Source of the DNA: Rhodospirillales bacterium
GTDB lineage: Bacteria; Pseudomonadota; Alphaproteobacteria; Acetobacterales; Acetobacteraceae
DNA length: 8,472 bases
Direction: 5' to 3'
NCBI GenBank assembly: GCA_903644035.1
Contig: CAHJXG010000067.1
Location: 1 to 8,472 of the forward strand
The position numbers and the translations under genes are program-made. The notes under the pieces were generated by a model. It was not told the origin of the DNA. It did no database searches and saw only the letters and a program-made list of their open reading frames with translations. Shown here piece by piece: positions 1 to 5,973 of the stretch; the first letter of the stretch is position 1; each line of letters starts with the position of its first letter.

Positions 1-243
1 GGCGACACGTGGCTGATGGCCCGGCACGCGGACACGACCGTCGTGCTGTCGCGCTGGGGCTCGACGCCCATGCCGACCGTGGAGCTGGCCATCAACCAGC
101 TGATCACCGCCCAGGCCAATGTCGCTGGCCTCGTGCTGACGATGGTGCCGCCCCGCGAGCACGGCACCTACAACGGAGGGGATGCGGTCGTGTTCTCGCC
201 GCAGATGACGCGCTACTACGATGGGCAGCGCCGGCTGTCCTGA
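1..243 (+). CDS. C-terminus of a BY-kinase / chain-length regulator (Wzc/CpsD type), 5' truncated by window
   Basis: Frame 1 is open from the first base to TGA at 241-243, giving 80 residues of a protein that starts upstream. The stretch HADTTVVLSRWGSTP followed by a helix and ANVAGLVLTMV is the usual C-terminal end of the P-loop kinase domain in bacterial tyrosine kinases and ExoP/Wzc-like polysaccharide co-polymerases. In that family the ATPase autophosphorylates a tyrosine-rich tail and controls polymer length and export at the inner membrane. The tail here is short, with only three tyrosines (residues 57, 72 and 73 of the visible part), where many homologues have a denser cluster. Walker A, Walker A' and the membrane domain are not visible, so activity cannot be judged. 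The flippase and glycosyltransferases downstream agree with the assignment. A MinD/ParA-like ATPase of another kind is possible but less likely. Confidence 0.8.
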   Translation, partial: GDTWLMARHADTTVVLSRWGSTPMPTVELAINQLITAQANVAGLVLTMVPPREHGTYNGGDAVVFSPQMTRYYDGQRRLS

Positions 244-281
244 CGAGGGCCGCTGGTTTTGCCGGGAAACGATCGTTTAGG

Positions 282-324
282 GACGGCGGCTGTCGTTCGG
301 CGGGAAGCCGACGTGGCCGCCGTT
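282..324 (+). terminator. Stem-loop after the kinase gene, candidate intrinsic terminator
   Basis: ACGGCGGC (283-290) pairs perfectly with GCCGCCGT (316-323), with possible G-T wobble extension outward. An inner stem TCGGC/GCCGA (297-301 with 307-311) closes a GGGAA loop. The 3' side runs into TTTCTCGTT (323-331), an interrupted T-tract. It lies 39 bases after the kinase stop. It could end the upstream transcript or attenuate read-through into the flippase. The imperfect T-tract keeps confidence moderate. Confidence 0.45.
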
Positions 325-327
325 TCT

Positions 328-356
328 CGTTCCCGCCCGAAGGGAACGCCGGTTCC
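328..356 (+). other. Two mutually exclusive small hairpins in the flippase leader
   Basis: CGTTCCC (328-334) pairs perfectly with GGGAACG (342-348) around a 7-base loop. The same middle segment, GGAAC (343-347), can instead pair with GTTCC (352-356) around a GCCG tetraloop. The two pairings cannot form together. Together with the stem at 282-324, most of the 156-base spacer between kinase and flippase can fold. The pairings are seen directly; an attenuation role is only an inference. Confidence 0.35.
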
Positions 357-399
357 ATCTCGCCTGCCTTCTTAGACATCAAGCCCTGGACGTGGTCAC

Positions 400-1842
400 A
401 TGAGACAATCCGCTGCGAAGGCGACATTCTGGGCGGCGATGGAGACCGGGGGCGCCCAGGTCTCCAGCTTCGTTTTCTTCGTGGTCTTCGCCCATATCCT
501 GACGCCCGAGGAGTTCGGCGTTTACGCCCTCGCCATGGCGATCGTGGGCGCCGTCAACATGATGCTGTTCCAAGGCTTCGGCGATGCGTTGATCCAAGCC
601 GACCAGCCGGATGAGAGCTACACCTCAACGGTGTTCTGGACGAACATGATGCTCGCGGTGGGAATGATCGCCGTGCTCCAGGTCATCGCCGTCCTGGGGC
701 CGATCCTGTTCGACGAGCCGATGTTCCAGCCCGTCACGGCCTGCCTTTCCCTGATCTGCATCCCGCGGGCGATGGTCAGCGTGCATTCGGCGCTGGCCCG
801 GCGCAGCCTTGACCTCCGGGTCTTCGCGATCCGGACGATCTCCGGCTACGTGATCGGAGGCGTGGTGGGCCTGGCGCTGGCACTTGCCGGCTGGGGCGTT
901 TGGGCCTTGGTCGCCTCGACGTTCGTCCAGACCATCGTCATCGTCATCGTCATGTGGCAGGCGAGCGACTGGCGCCCCAAATGGGTGTTCTCGGTGCCGG
1001 CCTTCCGTGACCTCCTGGGTTTCAGCAAGCACTTCATGGCTGCCAGCATCATCACGTCCAGCATCGATGACTTCGGCAGCATCTTGATCGGCCTGACCCT
1101 CGACGTCACGGCGGTGGGATACTACGCGCTGGCGTTGCGCGTTATCCGTTCGGTGATCATCGTGACCATGACGCCGTTGCAGCTTGTGATGATGCCGGTG
1201 CTCAGCCGGATCGCCAACGACCGGGCCAAGTTCGGCGCTGCCTACGTCGACATGGTGGTCATCGTCAGCACGGTCTGGGTACCCGCGGTCGCCGGGCTTG
1301 GACTGGTGGCGAGGGACCTGATGCCGATGATCTTCGGCGACCAATGGTATAACGCCGTGCCGGTGCTGCAAGCCATGTGCTTCGCCTGCCTGACCCTGCC
1401 GCTCTGGGCCTTCGCCGGGCAGGCGCTTTCTGCGCTCGGCCGTCCCGACGGGTTTGCCAAGATCGCCTTCCAGCAGCTTGGGCTCTACTGCCTGGCGTTC
1501 CCGGTTGCGGCGCATTTCGGCATCGTCGCGGTCGGCCTGGCCTGGTCGGCGCTCTCCGCAGTCATGGTTCCCATCACCCTGGTCGCCCTGCGGCAATCGT
1601 TTGGCCTGGATGTGCGGACGCTTATCCTGAAGACGGCGCGGATTGGGCTGTCCGGCGCGGTGATGGTCTGTGCGGTCCTCCTGGCCAAGTCGCTTCTCCC
1701 GGTCAGCCCTTGGGCCATAGCAGGCGAGGTTGCCATCGGGTTCGTCACCTATGCCGTGGCGCTCGAGAGCGTGTTCCTGCCGGGCCATCTCGCCCGTATC
1801 CTCACCATCGTGCGTGGCTCCATTCCGGCATTCAGCTCCTGA
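400..1842 (+). CDS. Wzx-type polysaccharide flippase (MOP superfamily lipopolysaccharide biosynthesis protein)
   Basis: The 480-residue product is strongly hydrophobic, with about 12-14 predicted membrane segments, and is of normal family length. The N-terminus has the family pattern: an amphipathic start (AKATFWAAMETGGAQ), a first membrane helix, then LTPEEFGVYALA at residues 34-45. GYYALALR at 240-247 marks the repeated second half. Members of the WzxC/Polysacc_synt family move undecaprenyl-linked glycan units from the cytoplasmic to the periplasmic face of the inner membrane. The start at 400 fits where homologues begin, but its ribosome site is weak (GGA at 388-390). The kinase upstream and glycosyltransferases downstream support a role in surface-polysaccharide export. 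A 17-base gap to the next gene suggests co-transcription. The exact substrate cannot be read from the sequence. Confidence 0.92.
   Translation: MRQSAAKATFWAAMETGGAQVSSFVFFVVFAHILTPEEFGVYALAMAIVGAVNMMLFQGFGDALIQADQPDESYTSTVFWTNMMLAVGMIAVLQVIAVLGPILFDEPMFQPVTACLSLICIPRAMVSVHSALARRSLDLRVFAIRTISGYVIGGVVGLALALAGWGVWALVASTFVQTIVIVIVMWQASDWRPKWVFSVPAFRDLLGFSKHFMAASIITSSIDDFGSILIGLTLDVTAVGYYALALRVIRSVIIVTMTPLQLVMMPVLSRIANDRAKFGAAYVDMVVIVSTVWVPAVAGLGLVARDLMPMIFGDQWYNAVPVLQAMCFACLTLPLWAFAGQALSALGRPDGFAKIAFQQLGLYCLAFPVAAHFGIVAVGLAWSALSAVMVPITLVALRQSFGLDVRTLILKTARIGLSGAVMVCAVLLAKSLLPVSPWAIAGEVAIGFVTYAVALESVFLPGHLARILTIVRGSIPAFSS
933..953 (+). repeat. Short in-frame tandem repeat (CATCGT x3.5) inside the flippase gene
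   Basis: Three copies of CATCGT plus CAT run through codons for an I-V-I-V stretch in a membrane helix. The unit is 6 bases, so gain or loss of a copy would add or remove two residues without a frameshift. It is most likely a by-product of encoding alternating Ile and Val. Confidence 0.6.
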
Positions 1843-1859
1843 TCTGAAAGTAAACGGCC

Positions 1860-2570
1860 ATGATTCCCAAGCACATCCATTACGTGTGGGTCGGCGGCCC
1901 GCTGCCCGAGGCGCAGCAGGCCTACATCGAAAGCTGGCGCCAGACGAATCCCGATTATAAATTCACGCTTTGGAATGAGAGCAACATCGATTTCTCAATC
2001 GGCGTGCTCAACCAGGCCTATCACCAGCGGAAGTGGGCCAAGGTGGCCGATATCGCCCGGCTTGTCGCCGTTCTCCGGCATGGGGGCATTTACCTCGATA
2101 CAGACATCGAGTTGCGCAAATGCCTGGACGCTCTGCTCCACCACAAGTGCTTCTTCGGGTTTCAGGAGAAGCAGCGATCAAAGGACTGGGTGGCAAATGG
2201 GGTCATCGGCGCGGAAAAAGGGCATTGGTTCATCGAGCATGCGCTCAAAAGCCTGCTTGGCATCCGATCTCTGCCGGGCCTTGAGCGCCCGACGGCGTTC
2301 GGGCCGAAGCTCGTCACGCGGCTGCTGATTGCCGAAGGGCTGCGGACTTATTCGCCGTCCGGCACCACCGTAAAGGACATCTTCGTTTGCCCCACCGAGT
2401 ACTTCTTTCCTTATCCGTTTGGGCAGGAGTTCCACAGTTCCTGCATCACTCCTGACACCTATGGCGTGCATTTCTGGGAGCGGTCATGGGAGAAGAGCGT
2501 GCCGGCTTGGATACGGTTCGCAAAGGCCGTTCGCAATCGCGCGCTGCGGCTTTCGAGCCAGACCGCCTGA
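1860..2570 (+). CDS. GT32-like glycosyltransferase (DXD-motif, Gly_transf_sug family)
   Basis: The 236-residue product starts with IPKHIHYVWVGG, the usual opening strand of OCH1/capsular sugar transferases containing the DXD motif. KVADIARLVAVLRHGGIYLDTDIE (residues 61-84) is the family core: D64 and R67 contact the sugar nucleotide, and D80-T81-D82 is the metal-binding DXD. GVHFWERSW near the C-terminus matches the conserved H-W-x-x-S-W end. The enzyme should transfer a sugar from a nucleotide donor to a growing lipid-linked glycan at the cytoplasmic membrane face. The donor is not predictable. It lies 17 bases after the flippase stop, with a weak GAAAG site (1846-1850). By eye it has more A/T in third positions than the genes after it, which could mean transfer or relaxed selection. 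All key residues are present and the length is normal for the short forms. Confidence 0.88.
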   Translation: MIPKHIHYVWVGGPLPEAQQAYIESWRQTNPDYKFTLWNESNIDFSIGVLNQAYHQRKWAKVADIARLVAVLRHGGIYLDTDIELRKCLDALLHHKCFFGFQEKQRSKDWVANGVIGAEKGHWFIEHALKSLLGIRSLPGLERPTAFGPKLVTRLLIAEGLRTYSPSGTTVKDIFVCPTEYFFPYPFGQEFHSSCITPDTYGVHFWERSWEKSVPAWIRFAKAVRNRALRLSSQTA

Positions 2571-2575
2571 CCACC

Positions 2576-4144
2576 ATGGCGGACATGGTTCGGGCTTCTC
2601 AGCGGCCAGCCGCGCCGCCTGGCCGGTCCGGCGACGCACCGGCGATGGACGGGCGTGCCAAGGCGGCGCTCCACTTCGACGGCGTCGCCGGCGCGTCTGC
2701 CTTGGGCAGGATGGCGACGGAACTGCTGGCTGGATGCGCCGACCTTGCGTTCAGCGGCGGCGAGCCGCCTGCCGTCAAATCCTGGTGCCGGACGGTCCGC
2801 GGAACCGCGCTGCAGTGGTGGTCGGACACGGACGCCGAGGCGGGGCCGGGCGGGGGCGCTTTTGAGACGACGGTCGATCTTGGCCAGCGCGCGACGGGGC
2901 AGGCCGGGCGGCGCTGGTGCATCGTTGACGCGACGGGCACTCCCCTGTTTCAGCCGTTTCACGCCTTGTCCGTCTGTTACACCGAGCCTTACGTCGCGTC
3001 GCTGAACCTGATTGAGAGCGAGGATGGCGGCGCCACCTGGCAGCTCGTCGCCGAGGCGCACCTGTCCAGCGCCAGACGCTATCCTGAGCTGCTCGACGTC
3101 CTGGGGCGCACGGCGATGCGCCTGCTGCGCATGGCGCTGTCCGACGGCGCGGCACCACGGCGTGCCTGGCTCCCGGAGCCGGTGCGGCCCGGCCCGACGC
3201 AGACCTTGCAGGGCGCGTGGCGTGCAGCCCGTCTCGCCTGGATACGGGCGCGCGTCGGCGGCGAGATCTATGGGGTTGCCACCCTGGACCGCCGGCCTGA
3301 GGAGTTCCTGCGGGACCAGTGCTGCCCGGCTGCGCAGTGGATCCAGATTCCTCCGTCGCAGGGCTTCATCGCCGACCCGTTCTTCTGGCCGGGACAGCCC
3401 GGCGTGCTGCTGTGCGAGACCTACCTGCACCGCACCGGCCTCGGCGAACTCACGGCGCTGTCCATCGACGCCGGGCGGATCGTCGGCTCCGAGCCGCTGC
3501 CGCTCGGTCTGGCGTGCCACCTGTCCTATCCTTCGACCTGGGCGGAGGACGGGCGCGTTCTCTGCCTGCCCGAAATGGCCGCCTCGCGCCGGCAGGTGCT
3601 GTATGAGCTGAAACGGGGTGCGGCACCGGCGCCGATCTGCGTCGTGGGCGAGAACATCGGCATGGCCGATCCGACCTTGATGAAGGTGGATGGCCTGTAT
3701 TGGATCGCCTACACCGACACCGACATCGGCACCTACGACAACCTGTGCCTGCTGTATGCGCCCCGGCTTGAGGGGCCTTGGTCCCCTCACCGGGGCAACC
3801 CGGTCAAAATCGACGCGAGATCATCGCGTCCAGGCGGCACGCCGTTCCGGGTTGGGGACGCGCTGTATCGCCCGGCGCAGGACTGCTCGCGCGAGTATGG
3901 CGGGGCGCTGACGATCAACCGCGTCGCGCTTTGCACGCCTGACGAGTACCGGGAAACCCCGGTCGCGGTGCTGCGGCCGGACCCCGAGGGAGCCTTCCCG
4001 GACGGATTGCACACCCTTTCGTTCGGCAACGGCCTCGCCGTGATCGACGGCAAGCGGAACTCCTATCACCCGGCCATCCTGACCTATAAGTTTGGCCGCC
4101 GGCTGGTGGGGCTGCCCAGGAGACTGCTCGCCCGCGGATTCTAG
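2576..4144 (+). CDS. Glucosamine inositolphosphorylceramide transferase-like beta-propeller protein of the polysaccharide locus
   Basis: From this start the product has 522 residues. Roughly residues 255-500 carry spaced motifs of a five-bladed, GH43-like propeller: GFIADPFFW (263-271), HLSYPS (315-320), a PE pair (332-333), ADPTLM (364-369), SRPGG (417-421), YRPAQD plus YGGAL (431-445) and DGLHTLSFG (477-485). This pattern resembles the N-terminal domain of plant GINT1-type glucosamine inositolphosphorylceramide transferases and its bacterial relatives, some of which are fused to a formyltransferase-like N-terminus. The first ~240 residues are divergent and may be a decayed version of that domain (inference). 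A role in decorating the surface glycan is plausible, but the reaction is unknown. Start choice: an ATG at 2486 has a better ribosome site (GGGAG, 2476-2480) but would overlap the previous gene by 85 bases. ATG 2576 lies 5 bases after its stop but lacks a clear site. ATGs at 2585 and 2645 are also possible. Confidence 0.8.
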   Translation: MADMVRASQRPAAPPGRSGDAPAMDGRAKAALHFDGVAGASALGRMATELLAGCADLAFSGGEPPAVKSWCRTVRGTALQWWSDTDAEAGPGGGAFETTVDLGQRATGQAGRRWCIVDATGTPLFQPFHALSVCYTEPYVASLNLIESEDGGATWQLVAEAHLSSARRYPELLDVLGRTAMRLLRMALSDGAAPRRAWLPEPVRPGPTQTLQGAWRAARLAWIRARVGGEIYGVATLDRRPEEFLRDQCCPAAQWIQIPPSQGFIADPFFWPGQPGVLLCETYLHRTGLGELTALSIDAGRIVGSEPLPLGLACHLSYPSTWAEDGRVLCLPEMAASRRQVLYELKRGAAPAPICVVGENIGMADPTLMKVDGLYWIAYTDTDIGTYDNLCLLYAPRLEGPWSPHRGNPVKIDARSSRPGGTPFRVGDALYRPAQDCSREYGGALTINRVALCTPDEYRETPVAVLRPDPEGAFPDGLHTLSFGNGLAVIDGKRNSYHPAILTYKFGRRLVGLPRRLLARGF

Positions 4145-4280
4145 CCGCCGGAGCGCTCCGTTCCGCAACGCGCCGCGACCGCCGCGCGCCGGGTTGTTCA
4201 CCTTCGCCTGATCAGCCGACGCTTCATGCCGGCTCCTCCATCGCTCCGCCGTTCTTCGGCTGTGTCAGCGCATGGCGAAT
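4145..4280 (+). other. Gene-free stretch after the polysaccharide locus
   Basis: No coding signal is seen. A perfect 12-base palindrome, CGGAGCGCTCCG, lies at 4149-4160, a few bases after the propeller gene's stop, and can fold only as a 4-bp stem. GCCG-TTCTT-CGGC (4251-4263) is a second small hairpin. Neither is followed by a T-tract, so no convincing intrinsic terminator can be named here. Confidence 0.4.
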
Positions 4281-4394
4281 GTGCGTTATCGCACTAAGAG
4301 TCACAATTTTGGCATTGCCACCGTCCTCATGCGTAAGCATCTTGCTTGCGCAACGTATTTTTGAGATAAAGCTGAGGAAATACACGAGGATCCC
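4281..4394 (+). promoter_or_regulatory. AT-richer leader of the LuxR-type regulator with three dyads and a candidate promoter
   Basis: Three different inverted repeats follow one another: GTGCG-TTAT-CGCAC (4281-4294), TGGCA-T-TGCCA (4310-4320) and GCGTAAGC-ATCTT-GCTTGCGC (4331-4351, one T-G mismatch). Their centres are about 26-28 bases apart. A possible sigma70-like promoter, TTGCTT (4342-4347), 17 bases, GATAAA (4365-4370), would place the last dyad across the -35 box, a typical repressor or autoregulation layout. The third dyad is also followed by TTTTT at 4358-4362, so it could instead act as a weak terminator of the upstream transcript. GAGGA at 4386-4390 is the ribosome site, four bases before the ATG. 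Confidence 0.45.
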
Positions 4395-5138
4395 ATGGTC
4401 ATCCTTTTTATCAGCCACGTGCACTTCCTGCGGGAAGCATTGATAGAGGTTCTGCGCGGCGACGAGGGCATCATGGCATTCGGCGCATTCTCCCGGGAAA
4501 CCACGGAGGCAGTGACCGGGGAGTTCACGCCCGACCTGGTGGTGATCGACTCGTCCCACCCTGACGCGATGGCCTTGGTCACCATGGTGCGCAAGCATCT
4601 TCCCAAGGTGGGCGTCGTCGTGCTGGCGACGCGCGAGCGGGATGAGGATTTCCTGCTTTGGGCTGACATCGGCATTTCCGGATACCTGGGACCAGACACT
4701 TCGTCGCGTGACCTGATCGCCACGGTGCGACGCGCCGGGGCGGGCGAGGTCGTTTGCCCACCGCGCTTGACCGCGCTGTTGCTGAACCGCTTCGCTGACC
4801 GTTCGAACGACCGCACGACACGGGCCGGCATCCATGCTCTGACGCCGCGCGAGCGTGAGATCGTCGAGCTGCTGGCGGACGGCTTGCCGAACAAGCTGAT
4901 CGCGCGCCGCCTGCATGTCGCCTTGCCCACGGTCAAGAACCACGTGCACAGCATCCTCGACAAATGGGACGTGCGCAGCCGGGGCGAGGCTGCCGCCCGA
5001 TATCGCCGCAAGGTCCAGGAGACGGAGGCGAGCAGCAACCGGTTCACGGCCGTGCGGCCCATACAGGGTCTGCCGACTGGGTCGCCTGCCCATCGCAACG
5101 GCCATTCATCGTCCGATATCATTCGCCGGGCGGAGTAG
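4395..5138 (+). CDS. NarL/LuxR-family regulator with a degenerate receiver domain
   Basis: The 247-residue product has a receiver-like domain (about 1-120), a LuxR/GerE helix-turn-helix (about 149-205) and a 40-residue polar tail. The DNA-binding part is canonical: LTPREREIVELLADGLPNKL, then IARRLHVALPTVKNHVHSIL. The receiver keeps the phospho-acceptor position (PDLVVID, D52). However, the acidic pair is replaced by S7-H8, the conserved Thr by A78 and the conserved Lys by P100 (GYLGPD where GYLLKD is usual). Phosphorylation by a kinase is therefore doubtful, and the domain may act constitutively, as a dimeriser, or bind a ligand. No kinase gene adjoins it. The start is supported by GAGGA at 4386-4390. 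It sits alone between polysaccharide and glycerol genes in the same orientation. Control of the polysaccharide locus is a reasonable but unproven guess. Confidence 0.9.
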   Translation: MVILFISHVHFLREALIEVLRGDEGIMAFGAFSRETTEAVTGEFTPDLVVIDSSHPDAMALVTMVRKHLPKVGVVVLATRERDEDFLLWADIGISGYLGPDTSSRDLIATVRRAGAGEVVCPPRLTALLLNRFADRSNDRTTRAGIHALTPREREIVELLADGLPNKLIARRLHVALPTVKNHVHSILDKWDVRSRGEAAARYRRKVQETEASSNRFTAVRPIQGLPTGSPAHRNGHSSSDIIRRAE

Positions 5139-5149
5139 CGGACGGCCTG

Positions 5150-5193
5150 CAAAGCCGGGTGGAGAAACGGCAGAAAGCTGACGCCCGGCTTTG
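5150..5193 (+). terminator. Strong inverted repeat after the regulator gene, candidate terminator
   Basis: CAAAGCCGGG (5150-5159) and CCCGGCTTTG (5184-5193) are perfect 10-base complements around a 24-base spacer, starting 11 bases after the regulator's stop. No T-tract follows (TTTGGCGC), so the element may need Rho or may be a structured RNA end or a protein site. A smaller hairpin, GTCTG/CAGAC (5201-5216), follows. Confidence 0.4.
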
Positions 5194-5292
5194 GCGCGCT
5201 GTCTGTCAGGCCAGACGCCGACGGGAGCGCCCTGTGCTGCTGCAGGCTGCGCTTCGCGTCGCATCGTGGCCGCTTCGGCCGGCCCCAGGCGC

Positions 5293-5321
5293 TTGACAGG
5301 GCGACAGGGCTGGGCGTGTCC
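5293..5321 (+). promoter_or_regulatory. Possible promoter for the oxygenase-glpR genes
   Basis: A perfect TTGACA -35 hexamer stands at 5293-5298, but 17 bases downstream the -10 position reads GTGTCC, a poor match. The hexamer overlaps a tandem repeat of GACAGGG (5295-5301 and 5303-5309). A promoter must exist somewhere in 5139-5346 unless there is read-through from the regulator gene; this is the best candidate by eye. Confidence 0.25.
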
Positions 5322-5346
5322 TCCGGCAACACGGGACGGGATCGCC

Positions 5347-5973
5347 ATGCCTTTGGAAATCGCAGTGCGGGGCCTGTTCGCGACCCCGGTTGCCGCGATC
5401 GTGCTGCCGGATGCGGAGGCGCGCAACGCCCGGCTGCGCCAGGTGATCCTGGATCGCCGTGGCCAGTTCCCCTCGATCCACTCCTCCAACGCCGGCGGCT
5501 GGCACTCGGAGCGTGACCTGGCTGACTGGGGCGGACCGGACGTCGCCGAGGTCCTGGCGCTTGCGCGGTCGGCGGCGACGCAGCTCACCGCCGACCGGTT
5601 CGGCAGGCCGGTGCGCCCGGCCTGGGTCACTCAGGCCTGGGCCAACGTGAACGCGCCCGGCGACGGCAACATCGCGCACTACCACGCCGGCTCGTTCTGG
5701 TCCGGCACCTACTACGTCGCGGACGGCGGCTGCGCCACGGACCCGTCCTTGGGTGGCGCGTTCGAGATGATCGACCCGCGCGGCGCGGCGCCTGCGATGT
5801 ATGCGCCCACCCTGCGCTTCGCCGGGGAGGACGGGCAGTCGGCCGGCAGCGGCGAGACGATCCTGCCGAGACCTGGCCTGCTGTTTCTGTTCCCCTCCTG
5901 GCTTCAGCACCAGGTCAGACCCTATCGCGGCACGGAGCTGCGCATCTCCATCGCGTTCAACCTGGGCGTCTGA
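5347..5973 (+). CDS. Putative 2OG-Fe(II) oxygenase, TIGR02466 family
   Basis: The 208-residue product matches the TIGR02466 / 2OG-FeII_Oxy_5 pattern along its length: an N-terminal LFATPV strand (10-15), AWANVNAPGDGN (98-109), the metal-site region HYHAGSFWSGTYYV (111-124, with H111 and H113), GGAFEMIDPR (136-145), then GLLFLFPSWLQHQVRPY with the distal His H188, and ELRISIAFN with R199 as the likely 2-oxoglutarate partner. Such proteins have a double-stranded beta-helix fold and are expected to hydroxylate a substrate using iron, oxygen and 2-oxoglutarate. The substrate is unknown. ATG 5347 was chosen because homology begins at once and the frame upstream reads through structured intergenic sequence; GGGACGGG lies about 6 bases before it. 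The stop overlaps the glpR start by one base (TGATG), implying translational coupling. All key residues appear intact. Confidence 0.87.
   Translation: MPLEIAVRGLFATPVAAIVLPDAEARNARLRQVILDRRGQFPSIHSSNAGGWHSERDLADWGGPDVAEVLALARSAATQLTADRFGRPVRPAWVTQAWANVNAPGDGNIAHYHAGSFWSGTYYVADGGCATDPSLGGAFEMIDPRGAAPAMYAPTLRFAGEDGQSAGSGETILPRPGLLFLFPSWLQHQVRPYRGTELRISIAFNLGV

Noticed and set aside
9..614. 201-residue + strand frame bridging the kinase end, the spacer and the flippase start
   Set aside because: It is out of frame with both real genes and reads through hairpin-rich spacer. The translation is Arg/Gly rich without motifs.
625..1788. 387-residue minus-strand open frame opposite the flippase
   Set aside because: The product is dominated by D, H, R and G, which is the antisense image of hydrophobic membrane codons. 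It is not a real protein.
2459..3790. 443-residue minus-strand open frame opposite the propeller gene
   Set aside because: Its composition is that of an antisense shadow (Arg, Pro, Gly, Gln rich) with no motif, and the + strand frame shows clear propeller motifs.
4309..4325. Sigma54-like TGGCA...TTGCC promoter near the regulator
   Set aside because: The GG and GC elements do not have the required -24/-12 spacing; TGGCATTGCCA is better explained as a dyad.
4224..5105. Minus-strand frames (293 and 343 residues) opposite the LuxR-type regulator
   Set aside because: They overlap a clear regulator with an intact helix-turn-helix and a ribosome site. The antisense products show no domain.
5191..5346. 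N-terminal extension of the oxygenase frame
   Set aside because: The extra 52 residues are low complexity and cover inverted repeats and the TTGACA box. Family homology starts at ATG 5347.
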